From contig NZ_SOFG01000023.1 in assembly GCF_004402485.1 (NCBI RefSeq), positions 124,001 through 188,000 on the forward strand: a stretch of DNA of 64,000 bases. The letters run 5' to 3'. Source of the DNA: Cryobacterium algoricola. GTDB taxonomy: Bacteria; Actinomycetota; Actinomycetes; Actinomycetales; Microbacteriaceae. Position 1 is the stretch's first letter. Every line of letters begins with the position of its first letter. The translations under genes were made by a program, and so were the position numbers. The notes under the pieces were generated by a model that was not told the DNA's origin, searched no databases, and was given only the letters and a program-made list of their open reading frames with translations. This document shows, one piece after another, positions 52,789 to 61,315 of the stretch.

Positions 52789-53409
52789 ATGACCGGCCGC
52801 GTCCATATCGACTTGTTCACCACGCTCGACGGGGTCTCCCAGGCCCCCGGGGGCCCCGACGAGGACACCGACGGCGGGTTCAGGTTCGGCGGCTGGCAGG
52901 CGCCCCTGATCGACGAAGCCGATGGCGCCCAGATAATCGCGGGAATCCAGGCCATGGATGCCCTGCTTCTGGGGCGGCGCACGTATGACATTTTCGCCGG
53001 GTATTGGCCGCACCAGCTCGACGGGCCTGAGTCCGAAATCGCGCGCAAATTCGACGCGATCCCCAAATACGTCGCATCCCGAGGCGCGCCGGACCTCTCC
53101 TGGCGCGACTCGCATCTGCTCGGTCGCGACCTCGCGGTGGAGCTGGCCGTGTTGCGCGAGCGGCACGAGGACATCCACGTGATCGGCAGCATCGACTTCG
53201 CCCGCACTCTTGTCGCCGGTGACCTGTTCGACCAGCTGAACCTCTGGGTGTACCCGATCGTGCTCGGTGCGGGCAAGCGCCTCTTCCCGCCGGAGGGGCC
53301 GCCCGCGTCCCTCGAGCTGATCGCCGCGGGGACTCCGTCCCCGGCGGGCACGATTCTGCTGCGGTACGGTCCTAAAGGCTCCACCCCGGATACGGGCGAC
53401 ATGACCTGA
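52789..53409 (+). CDS. Dihydrofolate reductase-family (RibD C-terminal-like) protein
   Basis: 206 residues with GGGAG 6 bases upstream of the ATG. RibD-C/DHFR fold: VHIDLFTTLDGVSQAPGGPD at the start, ALLLGRRTYDIFAGYWP, and DIHVIGSIDFARTLVAGDLF with VYPIVLGAGKRLFP. Usually NADPH-dependent reductase of small substrates; not the essential folate enzyme. Divergent from the TetR operon. Confidence 0.9.
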   Translation: MTGRVHIDLFTTLDGVSQAPGGPDEDTDGGFRFGGWQAPLIDEADGAQIIAGIQAMDALLLGRRTYDIFAGYWPHQLDGPESEIARKFDAIPKYVASRGAPDLSWRDSHLLGRDLAVELAVLRERHEDIHVIGSIDFARTLVAGDLFDQLNLWVYPIVLGAGKRLFPPEGPPASLELIAAGTPSPAGTILLRYGPKGSTPDTGDMT

Positions 53410-53433
53410 CGGGATCCCGGTATCGTCGACGAG

Positions 53434-54600
53434 ATGACGGAAGAGTCGACTCAGCCGCAACCCTTCACCTACCGCGCCTCGGATGAAGAACTCGAGGATC
53501 TCCGCGTGCGTTTGCGCGCCACGCGCTGGCCCGATGAGCCGCAGGGTGCCGGGTGGTCCCTCGGTGGGAATCTGGAATCGCTCCAGGAACTTGTCGCCTA
53601 CTGGCTCGACGACTTCGACTGGCGGGCGCAGGAGGCACAGCTCGCGCGGCTCCCCCGGTTCACGGCCTCGATCGGCGGGCTCGGCATCCACTTCGTGCAT
53701 GCCCGTGCGGCCGGTGAATCTCAGAACGTGCTGCCGCTGATCCTCAACCACGGCTGGCCCGACTCGTTCTGGCGCTATTCCCAGGTGATCCCGCTGCTCA
53801 CTGACCCGGGCGCACACGGGGCCGATCCGGCCGATGCCTTCGATGTCGTCGTTCCCGACATGCCCGGGTTCGGCTTCTCGGACCGGCCCGCAGGCCTGCC
53901 TCTCGACTCCCCCGCGGTGGCCGGGCTCTGGGCCGAACTCATGCGGACCCTAGGCTACGGTCGGTTCGGAACCGCCGGCGGGGACATCGGCAGTCACGTC
54001 AGCCGCTATCTCGCGCTCGACCATCCAGAAAACGTCGTCGCCGTGCACCGAATGGATGCCGGGCTTCCTGTTTTCGACGGAGACCCCGCGACCCTCTCCC
54101 CTGCGGAACGCACCTGGTTCGACAGCGTTGCCGCCTGGGGCGTGGATGAGGGTGCGTACGGGGCGATCCACAGATCGAAACCGCAAACGGCGGCCTTCGG
54201 CCTGACGGATTCCCCGGTCGGCCTCGCCGCGTGGATTGTGGAGAAGATGCGCTCGTGGAGTGACTCCGCCGATGGCGAGGCCTTCACGAAGGACGAGATC
54301 CTGACCAACGTCATGATCTTCTGGTTGACGGGCACCATCGGTTCCTCCATGCGGATGTATCACGCGAACGCCGACATCCCCCGCTCACGGGTGACCCGCC
54401 GGGTCGAGGTGCCCTCCGGGTTCTCCATCTTCGGCGGCGACATCGTGCGCCCGCCACGCGAGTGGATGGACCGCATGGCCAATGTCGTGTACCTCAGCGA
54501 ACCCGTCCGCGGCGGTCACTTCGCGCCGTTCGAGCAACCCGAGCAGTACGCGGAAGAATTGCGGACCTTCTTTCGACCGTTCCGTCCCTCGACGATGTGA
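53434..54600 (+). CDS. Epoxide hydrolase (alpha/beta fold, EHN-domain type)
   Basis: 388 residues, TATCGT 7 bases before the ATG. N-terminal epoxide-hydrolase domain (DEELEDLRVRLRATRWPDEP) followed by the alpha/beta core: HGWPDSFWRYSQVIPLL oxyanion loop, nucleophile Asp in TAGGDIGSHVSRYLAL, and catalytic His in RGGHFAPFEQPEQYA. Opens an epoxide to a diol, detoxifying or catabolising the substrate. Follows the reductase gene by about 25 bases and may be in one transcript. Confidence 0.92.
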   Translation: MTEESTQPQPFTYRASDEELEDLRVRLRATRWPDEPQGAGWSLGGNLESLQELVAYWLDDFDWRAQEAQLARLPRFTASIGGLGIHFVHARAAGESQNVLPLILNHGWPDSFWRYSQVIPLLTDPGAHGADPADAFDVVVPDMPGFGFSDRPAGLPLDSPAVAGLWAELMRTLGYGRFGTAGGDIGSHVSRYLALDHPENVVAVHRMDAGLPVFDGDPATLSPAERTWFDSVAAWGVDEGAYGAIHRSKPQTAAFGLTDSPVGLAAWIVEKMRSWSDSADGEAFTKDEILTNVMIFWLTGTIGSSMRMYHANADIPRSRVTRRVEVPSGFSIFGGDIVRPPREWMDRMANVVYLSEPVRGGHFAPFEQPEQYAEELRTFFRPFRPSTM

Positions 54601-54627
54601 TCCGGTCAGCGCATTGGCCGCTGTGAC

Positions 54628-55200
54628 TCACCGGGCCTGGTCCCCGCCCTGTGCCGGGGCGCCGGCCTCCTGGCGGTCCTCGATCGACCGGAGTATCCAG
54701 GCGCCGGCGATCAGGAGCACGCCCAGCGGAAGCACGAGGTCGCTCAACGGCCCGCCGAAGTAGACGACGAAGTCTCTCAGAAAGGTCGAATCACCCTGGA
54801 TCGTCTGGGTCCAGGTGGAGACATTCATCTGGAAGATGACACCGACTGCAGCGAACACGAGCCCGAGCACGAGGGCGGTCCGAGACGTGAACCGCAGCGG
54901 CCAGGTCGGCGTGTCTTCCGGGTCCTCGTGTCGATCGCTCCTGGTGACCACTGATGTGTCCGCCAAAGCGCGCACTATCAGGGACGCGACCATCAGGGCC
55001 ATTCCCAGTGGAAGCACGACGCCCTGGAAGAGCACTCCCGCGAACTGCACCAGGTCACTCGACAGCCAGCCCAGGTTCAGGGGTCCGTACAGCGTCGAGT
55101 ACAGCAGTCTCACCGTGACGAGCCCGAGAACGGTGAGAACCACGCTGATCCAGAATCCTCGGACGGGAGTCAGCGCGCGGACCAGCGTCGGTTCGCTCAC
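54628..55200 (-). CDS. Multi-pass membrane protein, function unknown
   Basis: 190 residues from a GTG at 55200 that overlaps the stop of the upstream gene. Four membrane helices (VLTVLGLVTVRLLYS, FQGVVLPLGMALMVASLIV, TALVLGLVFAAVGVIFQM, LSDLVLPLGVLLIAGAWIL), arranged in two similar pairs with a shared VLPLG motif. Partner of the small membrane gene at 55197, so probably a two-component membrane complex. Confidence 0.75.
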   Translation of the reverse strand: MSEPTLVRALTPVRGFWISVVLTVLGLVTVRLLYSTLYGPLNLGWLSSDLVQFAGVLFQGVVLPLGMALMVASLIVRALADTSVVTRSDRHEDPEDTPTWPLRFTSRTALVLGLVFAAVGVIFQMNVSTWTQTIQGDSTFLRDFVVYFGGPLSDLVLPLGVLLIAGAWILRSIEDRQEAGAPAQGGDQAR

Positions 55201-55400
55201 AGTCCGCGCTGCCCTTTTTCGACGTCCGCTTGAAACTGAGTGAACGCTCGGGCGAGCTCCGGGTTCGACCCGTTCAGATCGCGGGCCGCCGCATTCAAGC
55301 GCGTTCGCGACGACAAGAGATAGAAGGCGGCGAGGATCACAACCGCCAGGCCCAGTCCCCCACCCGCTATGAGCACAATCATCAAGCCACCTGCAGTCAT
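55197..55400 (-). CDS. Small single-pass membrane protein
   Basis: 67 residues from the ATG at 55400, with GGAAGG 7 bases upstream. One membrane helix (GGLGLAVVILAAFYLLSS) followed by a charged amphipathic segment. Co-translated with the four-helix protein at 54628. Confidence 0.7.
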   Translation of the reverse strand: MTAGGLMIVLIAGGGLGLAVVILAAFYLLSSRTRLNAAARDLNGSNPELARAFTQFQADVEKGQRGL

Positions 55401-55495
55401 GATGAATCCTTCCCCGATTCCCAAACCACTGTCTGTACAGCATCACACAAAAAGCCGGTCAAAACTGTTAAATTCTGAAGGTGAGGATGCGCGGG

Positions 55496-56794
55496 CTAGG
55501 CAAGTGCCGAAGGGGTCTCGGTCTGGCGGACGAGTGAGGCCAGCTCGGCGCGGTTCACGGCTCCCAGCTTGCGGAGCACGTTCGCGACATGGAACTTCAC
55601 CGTGTTCTCGCTGATCGACAGGGCATCCGCGATCGCGCGGTTGCGCGCCCCCGTGGCGACGAGGTCGAGCACGCCCTGCTCACGTGTCGTCAGCCCCCAT
55701 CCGGATGCGGGCGCAATGGCTGACGAGGGCGGGTCGAGGGGCAGGGAGACGGAGATGTCCGAGCCCCAGCCGGGCATGGCATCCACATGGAAGTCGCCGT
55801 CGAGGGACGCCACCCGGGCGACCAGCTGGCGCACGCTCGGCGTCTCAGCGGAGAGGTCGCCCGGGCCGTCGTCACGGATGTTGATCAGCAGGTTGTGGCC
55901 GTCGCAGTCCCACTGCACCCGCACGCGGGCGACCCCGGGCTGATCGACCAGGGCGAGCACCGCGCCGCGCACGATCGCGCGTCCGGCGTGGGCGACCTCG
56001 CCCGGCAACGCGCGGCCGTTCACGGGTGGCTCGATGAACTGCACGTCGAGGTCCCCGAAGCGGGCCAGGGGCCTCAGGTCGTTTCTGAGCCGTTCGAACG
56101 CGCGGGCGACCGGCTCCTCGGACAACAAGCGGTCGCGGTCGCTCACCGCGCGCAGCTGCACCATGGCGGCAACGGCCAGGTCGATCGCCGTCTGGCGTGC
56201 GGCCGCGTCACCGGTCTGCCGTGAACGCAGGACCGCGAGGAGCAGTTCGAGCGTTGTGGAGTGGGCATCGGTCAGTTCCGCAATGAGCGTGGCTCGGTCT
56301 CGCGATGCCATCCGCGAATCGCGCAGGTAGTCCGGCGCGGCCGCGACGACCTGGGTGCGGATGCCCGACGCGACCAGGTCCCAGAGTGCAGCGACGAGGT
56401 CCCGCGTTTCCCGGACTCCGGTCGGGGTCACCCCGGTCAGGTCGGGGTCGGTCAGGACCAGAAGGGCGCCCGTCGATGCGATCCAGGCCGACATCGCCCG
56501 GTCGGATCGGGCCAGCATCGCCGATTCGTTCCACACCGATCCGCCCCGCAGGGCAACGGCATCGCGGAGGACATCGAGCTCCGCGATCGTGACGTGGTCG
56601 ATGACCTCCGCCTGGCCCGCCTTCTTCTGGGGGCGCCCCGTGCAGTCCTCGGTGAAGATCACCAGGGCGCCGTGCGGAATGCGCCCCTGCAGCAGGTCGG
56701 AAAAGGCTCCCGCAATGCCGAGTAGCGGGCTCTCGAGCACCTGCCGGAGCTCGAGGAGCAACTCGACCGAGGGGGAAATACTCGCTTCTGCCAT
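55496..56794 (-). CDS. LuxR regulator fused to a degenerate kinase-like ATPase; divergent from hxlBA
   Basis: 432 residues. Helical N-terminal sensory part, then an HATPase-like domain with a good G1 box (INIRDDGPGDLS) and G2-like region but no clear N box or phospho-histidine, and a C-terminal LuxR helix-turn-helix (LTTREQGVLDLVATGARNRA, NTVKFHVANVLRKLGAVNRA). It is a one-protein ATP-binding switch rather than a normal sensor kinase. TAGGGT lies 6 bases before the ATG on the minus strand. Divergent from the formaldehyde-fixation genes, so it is their probable regulator. Confidence 0.85.
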   Translation of the reverse strand: MAEASISPSVELLLELRQVLESPLLGIAGAFSDLLQGRIPHGALVIFTEDCTGRPQKKAGQAEVIDHVTIAELDVLRDAVALRGGSVWNESAMLARSDRAMSAWIASTGALLVLTDPDLTGVTPTGVRETRDLVAALWDLVASGIRTQVVAAAPDYLRDSRMASRDRATLIAELTDAHSTTLELLLAVLRSRQTGDAAARQTAIDLAVAAMVQLRAVSDRDRLLSEEPVARAFERLRNDLRPLARFGDLDVQFIEPPVNGRALPGEVAHAGRAIVRGAVLALVDQPGVARVRVQWDCDGHNLLINIRDDGPGDLSAETPSVRQLVARVASLDGDFHVDAMPGWGSDISVSLPLDPPSSAIAPASGWGLTTREQGVLDLVATGARNRAIADALSISENTVKFHVANVLRKLGAVNRAELASLVRQTETPSALA

Positions 56795-56822
56795 ATCCCC
56801 ACCCTACTCAGAGTGCGGGACG

Positions 56823-56838
56823 CTACCCGAACGGGTAG
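56823..56838. promoter_or_regulatory. Palindrome in the hxl regulator/hxlB intergenic region
   Basis: CTACCCG-AA-CGGGTAG. It lies between the regulator start (56794) and hxlB start (56896). Best candidate site for the divergent LuxR-type regulator. Confidence 0.65.
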
Positions 56839-56895
56839 GCGCATCCGCTCGTTCGGGTGGCCTCGTCTGCGGCGGGTGGCGCGCACGATGGGGCA

Positions 56896-57480
56896 ATGAC
56901 CTATTCCACGACATCCGCTCGCACGGCAGACTCCCTCCGCAGCATTTCGGGCGAAGTCCAGGGCGTCGTGGACCGGCTGGCACGCGAATCAGGGGACGAT
57001 CTGGACCGTGCGGCCGACCGGGTTCGCGCCGCGGAACGCGTCTTCGTCCTCGGCGCGGGCCGATCTGGCCTGGCCCTGCGGATGACGGCGATGCGCCTTA
57101 TGCACCTGGGCCTTGCCGTGCACGTCGTGGGTGACGCGACCACCCCGGCGATCACCGAACACGACGTCCTCGTGGTCGCAAGCGGTTCGGGCACAACGAC
57201 TGGCATCGTCCGCGCCGCGTCCACCGCGGCAGGGGTCGGAGCGGGCGTCGTCGCGATCACCACCGACCGCACCTCTCCTCTCGGCGAGCTCGCCGATGTG
57301 GTCATCGTGATCCCGGCCGCAACCAAGCAGGACCATGCCGGGCTGATCTCGGCGCAGTACTCCGGCGGACTCTTCGAGCAGTCGCTGGTTCTCGTCGGCG
57401 ACGCCCTCTTCGACGCCCTCTGGAAAGACTCCGGTGCCACTGCGGAAGAGCTGTGGCCCCGGCACGCGAACCTCGAATAG
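56896..57480 (+). CDS. hxlB: 6-phospho-3-hexuloisomerase
   Basis: 194 residues from the ATG at 56896. SIS-fold isomerase that turns arabino-hexulose-6-phosphate into fructose-6-phosphate, the second step of formaldehyde fixation. Sugar-phosphate loops FVLGAGRSGLALRMTAMRLM and VASGSGTTTGIVRAA, and a typical C-terminal AQYSGGLFEQSLVLVGDALF. Lies just before hxlA, which makes its substrate. The order B then A is as in several other actinobacteria. Confidence 0.94.
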   Translation: MTYSTTSARTADSLRSISGEVQGVVDRLARESGDDLDRAADRVRAAERVFVLGAGRSGLALRMTAMRLMHLGLAVHVVGDATTPAITEHDVLVVASGSGTTTGIVRAASTAAGVGAGVVAITTDRTSPLGELADVVIVIPAATKQDHAGLISAQYSGGLFEQSLVLVGDALFDALWKDSGATAEELWPRHANLE

Positions 57481-57554
57481 ACCCCCTCATGCTTCCCTGC
57501 CCGCGACCGCGGCCAGCAGGGTGAAACCAGCACAACCGAAGTAAGGAATCAGCA

Positions 57555-58178
57555 ATGAAACTGCAGGTCGCCATGGACGTCATCACACTGGACGCCGCCC
57601 TCACTCTTGCCGCACAGGTCGCGCCGCACGTCGACATCATCGAACTCGGCACCCCGCTCATCAAGGCCGAAGGATTGCGTGCCGTCACCGCGATCAAGAA
57701 GGCGCACCCGGATAAGCTCGTGTTCGCCGACCTGAAGACGATGGATGCCGGCGAGCTCGAGGCCGACATCGCGTTCACCGCCGGGGCCGACTACGTTACC
57801 GTTCTGGGGACGGCCGGAGACAGCACGATCATCGGAGCCGTCAAGGCCGCCACCGCTCACGGCAAGGGAATCGTCGTCGACCTGATCGGCGTCGCCGACA
57901 AGGTGACCCGGGCACGTGAGGTCACCGCGATGGGTGCCGTGTTCGTCGAGATGCACGCGGGACTCGACGAGCAGGCCGAGCCCGGCTTCACTTTCCAGAC
58001 CCTTCTGGACGACGGCGAGGCCTCAAAGGTTCCCTTCTCAGTCGCCGGTGGGGTCAATCTCACTTCGATCAAGGGTGTGCAGCGCGCGGGTGCGACCGTG
58101 GCGGTTGCCGGTGGCGCCATCTACGGCGCCGCAGACCCTGCGGCAGCGGCCGAGGAACTGCGCGCCGCAATCATCTAG
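57555..58178 (+). CDS. hxlA: 3-hexulose-6-phosphate synthase
   Basis: 207 residues. Joins formaldehyde with ribulose-5-phosphate. OMPDC-like barrel: LQVAMDVITLDAALTLAAQV, IIELGTPLIKAEGL, KLVFADLKTMDAGELEADIA and VAGGVNLTSIKG. The active-site Asp/Lys pattern DxKTMDAG matches the family. Follows hxlB after 74 bases. Together they form a ribulose monophosphate cassette for detoxifying or assimilating formaldehyde. Confidence 0.95.
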   Translation: MKLQVAMDVITLDAALTLAAQVAPHVDIIELGTPLIKAEGLRAVTAIKKAHPDKLVFADLKTMDAGELEADIAFTAGADYVTVLGTAGDSTIIGAVKAATAHGKGIVVDLIGVADKVTRAREVTAMGAVFVEMHAGLDEQAEPGFTFQTLLDDGEASKVPFSVAGGVNLTSIKGVQRAGATVAVAGGAIYGAADPAAAAEELRAAII

Positions 58179-58291
58179 GACCCCGCGCCTCGTGAGGCCC
58201 CGCGCGAGCCACCGAGGGTTCATGCAGCCAGCGGTGGCAGCATGGGGCCAACGACGCGGTCACCACCGCGTTCACGACAGAAGGAAGCCCG

Positions 58292-58618
58292 ATGACGATC
58301 ATCAAGATCAACGCGATTACTGTCCCCGCCGACAACGGCGACGAGCTGGCTCGCCGGTTCGCCGCCCGAGCAGGGGCCGTCGACGACGCCCCGGGCTTCG
58401 AGGGCTTCGAGCTGCTGCAGCCCACCGACGACCGCAGCACCTGGCTGGTCATCACTCGCTGGGCCGATGAGGAGTCCTTCCAGGCCTGGTCCACGTCTCC
58501 CGCCTTCGCGCACGGCCACCGCAGCGAGGCACCGCAGGACGGGAAGCCCACTGCACGCCCGGTCGGCGTGAGCAGCGAGCTGTGGTCCTACGCCGTTGCC
58601 GGTGGTTCCAACAGCTGA
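58292..58618 (+). CDS. ABM-domain (antibiotic biosynthesis monooxygenase-like) protein
   Basis: 108 residues. Compact ferredoxin-like fold: IKINAITVPADNGDELARRF at the start, GFEGFELLQPTDDRSTWLVI and TRWADEESFQAWSTSPAF. Members act as small monooxygenases or heme-degrading proteins. It follows hxlA by about 110 bases and may be in the same operon, but its link to formaldehyde is only by position. Confidence 0.85.
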   Translation: MTIIKINAITVPADNGDELARRFAARAGAVDDAPGFEGFELLQPTDDRSTWLVITRWADEESFQAWSTSPAFAHGHRSEAPQDGKPTARPVGVSSELWSYAVAGGSNS

Positions 58619-58656
58619 GAGCACCTTTCGACTGCGAGCCTCGTTGCTCGTGTCCG

Positions 58657-59013
58657 CTAGTCCTGCGGCCAGGTCGCGCGAAGCGTGAGGATCGCCTCGT
58701 CGAGTTGAACGCCGTTGGCGACTGCCGCGCGCGCCAGTTCCCTCGCAGCTTTCATGACGGACGCGGGCGGGGTGGCAACGGAACCGCTGACCCGCGTGCC
58801 AGCACCCGCGCGCGAGACCACGAGACCATCCTCTTCGAGGAACTTGTAGGCCTTGGCGACCGTTCCCGATGCGACGCCCAGGTCCCTGGCGAGCTGCCGA
58901 ACGGAAGGCAGCCGCTCCCCGCCTGCGAGGGTACCCGCAAGAATTCGGCTGCGCATTTGTCGGTGAATCTGCTCTGAGGGCAGCCCGGGACCTTCAAAGC
59001 TCAGGAATGCCAC
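58657..59013 (-). CDS. GntR-family (YtrA-like) transcriptional regulator
   Basis: 118 residues from a GTG at 59013, overlapping the end of the upstream membrane gene by 13 bases. Winged helix LPSVRQLARDLGVASGTVAK near residues 37-56, short C-terminal dimerisation helices, no ligand domain, as in the YtrA subgroup that controls transport proteins. Likely controls the overlapping membrane gene. Confidence 0.92.
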   Translation of the reverse strand: MAFLSFEGPGLPSEQIHRQMRSRILAGTLAGGERLPSVRQLARDLGVASGTVAKAYKFLEEDGLVVSRAGAGTRVSGSVATPPASVMKAARELARAAVANGVQLDEAILTLRATWPQD

Positions 59014-60080
59014 TGCTCGGACCGCTCAGTGCCTGCACCCGCATTCGCATTCGCATTCGCATTCGCATTCGCATTCGCATTCGCATTCGCGGGAGCGGTG
59101 CTGGGCGTTTCGACGGCTGAGGAGACCCGGATACGCCGGGTGAATACGGGGAGCATGATCAGCGCGAGGCCGAGCCCCTCGACGACGAAGCCGGCCGCCC
59201 AGAGCGGCATCGCGATCGCCTCAAGGGGCGACCCGACTTTCACATCGCCGACACCGGGGAAGGTCGTCCCGATATACATCCGTCCCGCGAAACCAATGGA
59301 TGTCCACGCGAGCCCGAGGGTGACGAGGAGTGCACCGGAGCTCAAGCTCAGCACGGTTCGGGTCTGCAGCCGTCGAAGCTGGATGTCCACGGCGCGTGCA
59401 GCCCGCTTCGCCACCGTCGGGCGGACAATCGACCACAGGGCCAGGAGGGTGAGGACCATCAGTACCCCGAGTGCGCAGAGCAGCGGCACCCCGTAGAACC
59501 AGCCCAGGAAGTCGCCTCGGGCACTCGCCGACCCGAGGTTGATGATCAGGATGGAATAGCGGCCCTCGTCATCGGGACTGGAGACGAGCCCGGCGAGGAC
59601 CACCGTCAGAACGAGAGCGACCGCGAACACCAGCCAGGCCACGAGCCACCAGGGTGAGCCGAAGGATCCGAGATTGCGTGGTTGCAGGTCCATCTCGGCG
59701 GTAAGCACCCGGCCCGCGCCAACGGAGCGAGAGGGAAGCAGGACGAGGACGAGGATCGCCGCTGCGGCGATGGACACGGGAAGAATCCGAGGCAGCCAAT
59801 TCGGTGAATAGTCCGGTGCACCCCCGAACCATCCACTGAATGGGCCGACCCACAGAAGATCGACGAGGAAGAATCCGGCGACTGTCCCCGCCACGAGCCT
59901 CGCGCGGCGGACGTGCGTTGCAGCCGCAGGCTCCCAGCCGGACTGTCCAGCAGTCTCCAACGCGTGGGGGCTCTGGTCACGGACATCCGCCCGGACGCCG
60001 TGCAGCAGGATGCCGAGCGGCACGATGGTCGCCGTCACCAGCGGCAGAAGGGTGTAGAAGAACCACATGCGAAGAACCAT
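59001..60080 (-). CDS. Multi-pass membrane protein with (Asn-Ala)8 repeat tail
   Basis: 359 residues if read from the ATG at 60080 (60068 is an alternative). About seven membrane helices. No transport signature recognised. Near the C-terminus eight consecutive Asn-Ala pairs come from eight exact GCATTC hexamers on the plus strand, so length variation stays in frame. Its stop overlaps the start of the GntR gene, so the two are co-transcribed. Confidence 0.8.
   Translation of the reverse strand: MVLRMWFFYTLLPLVTATIVPLGILLHGVRADVRDQSPHALETAGQSGWEPAAATHVRRARLVAGTVAGFFLVDLLWVGPFSGWFGGAPDYSPNWLPRILPVSIAAAAILVLVLLPSRSVGAGRVLTAEMDLQPRNLGSFGSPWWLVAWLVFAVALVLTVVLAGLVSSPDDEGRYSILIINLGSASARGDFLGWFYGVPLLCALGVLMVLTLLALWSIVRPTVAKRAARAVDIQLRRLQTRTVLSLSSGALLVTLGLAWTSIGFAGRMYIGTTFPGVGDVKVGSPLEAIAMPLWAAGFVVEGLGLALIMLPVFTRRIRVSSAVETPSTAPANANANANANANANANAGAGTERSEQWHS
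59041..59088. repeat. Hexanucleotide microsatellite (GCATTC)8
   Basis: Eight perfect copies of GCATTC (48 bases) on the plus strand, read as Asn-Ala pairs in the minus-strand gene. This is a slippage-prone sequence, but multiples of six keep the frame, so it could vary tail length between strains without loss of the protein. Confidence 0.95.
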
Positions 60081-60216
60081 CTGACGCCCACCCCTGCCGT
60101 CGCCCACCAGACAAACTTGTATCAAAAATGACGATACATTCAACGGCCTGGCCGGTCAAGGGCTCGACTAGAACAGAACGAGACCGGCTGTACACCTTCG
60201 GGTGCAGAATGGCGGC

Positions 60217-60597
60217 ATGGGAAATTCCGTGGTGCATTTCGAGCTCATCGGCCCCGATCCGGCACGGTTGCGCAAATTCTATTCGGCGCTCTTCGGGTGG
60301 GATGCACCCGCAGGAGCCCCGGTCGCTCCCGCGATCTCGGCATCCGCTGACTATTCCTTCATCAACCCGGAACCCGGCTGGGGACCGGCGGCCGGCGGAA
60401 TCGGCGGGGGCGCAGGATTCACCCCGCACGCGATCTTCTACGTCGGCGTCGAGAGCGTGAGCGATGCGCTCCGGGCCGCGCAGGAACTGGGCGGAACCGT
60501 CGTTCTCGGACCGCAGCGCAACGAGGGCGGCGGAATCACCGTCGGGCATTTCCGGGACCCCGCAGGAAACCTGGTCGGCGTCGCCGGCCCCGTGTGA
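60217..60597 (+). CDS. VOC-family (glyoxalase-fold) protein
   Basis: 126 residues from the ATG at 60217 (CAGAAT 6 bases upstream). VVHFELIGPDPARLRKFYSA start, GWGPAAGGIGGG region and end GHFRDPAGNLVGVAGPV. One glyoxalase-like domain. Conserved His in VVHFE and Asp/Asn in RDPAGN fit metal or substrate contacts. Reaction unknown. Confidence 0.88.
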   Translation: MGNSVVHFELIGPDPARLRKFYSALFGWDAPAGAPVAPAISASADYSFINPEPGWGPAAGGIGGGAGFTPHAIFYVGVESVSDALRAAQELGGTVVLGPQRNEGGGITVGHFRDPAGNLVGVAGPV

Positions 60598-60649
60598 GTT
60601 CTCGCGGACGACTGCGAGTCTCCGGAGAGGCCATGGACCCCGGACCTGG

Positions 60650-61264
60650 TCAGTTGACCCGAAACCCCGGCATTCGCGCCCGACGTCTCCGCACGCTGAA
60701 GGTGATGGCGAGGGTCGGCAGCACGGTCACCACCAGGACCAGCCAGATCCAACCGAAGATGAGGAACCCCGTGTACACGGCCGCAGTGCTCTCCGCGGAC
60801 CGGACTGATGATTCGGTGACGGCACCGACGCGGCCGGGGTTTCCGAACCGTTCGACGACCACCTGGTCGCCGTCGTAGGTGACGAGGAAATCCTGCGACT
60901 GCGGGAATTCCTTGGAGGGCGGGAAGCCGATGTTCATCGGCCCTCCCAGCCTCTGCACGGACCCAGCGAGTGCACCAGGAGCATCGTCGGGGAGGACGGC
61001 CGTGTAGAAGCCGTTCATCTCGGGCAGTGCGCTGACGTTTTCGGCTTCCAGGAATGTTCCGGTCACGAGCGCCGAGCGCCCAAGGAGCCTGTGCTGGTCG
61101 TCGACGACGTGCGCACCCGCCGAGGCGATGCTCGTCCAGATGACCAGCCCGATCAGGGCGAGGGGTAGGAGCACACCGAACGCGAGCCAGAACGGCCAGC
61201 CGGGTGCCGGCCGCCGTGGTGGACGCTGGATGCGTTGAGCTGTCGGTCCTTGTGGCATGGCCAT
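60650..61264 (-). CDS. Two-helix membrane protein, function unknown (DUF3592-like?)
   Basis: 204 residues. Membrane helices at about residues 24-46 (WPFWLAFGVLLPLALIGLVI) and near the C-terminus (FLIFGWIWLVLVVTVLPTLA), with a beta-rich loop of about 105 residues outside. The layout resembles DUF3592 proteins, but this is uncertain. Convergent with the VOC gene. A basic Pro/Arg-rich N-terminus lies in the cytoplasm. Confidence 0.7.
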   Translation of the reverse strand: MAMPQGPTAQRIQRPPRRPAPGWPFWLAFGVLLPLALIGLVIWTSIASAGAHVVDDQHRLLGRSALVTGTFLEAENVSALPEMNGFYTAVLPDDAPGALAGSVQRLGGPMNIGFPPSKEFPQSQDFLVTYDGDQVVVERFGNPGRVGAVTESSVRSAESTAAVYTGFLIFGWIWLVLVVTVLPTLAITFSVRRRRARMPGFRVN

Positions 61265-61315
61265 CTAATTCCCCCGCCGGTCAGAAGGAGTTTAGCGGTG
61301 CACCGGGGAAGGCCG

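Noticed and set aside
52624-53817. 397-residue minus-strand frame across the reductase and epoxide hydrolase genes
   Set aside because: Plus-strand genes in this stretch carry clear family motifs; the minus frame is a high-GC artefact.
59041-59088. CRISPR-like array
   Set aside because: Units are 6 bases without spacers and lie in a coding region; no cas genes in the window. It is a microsatellite.
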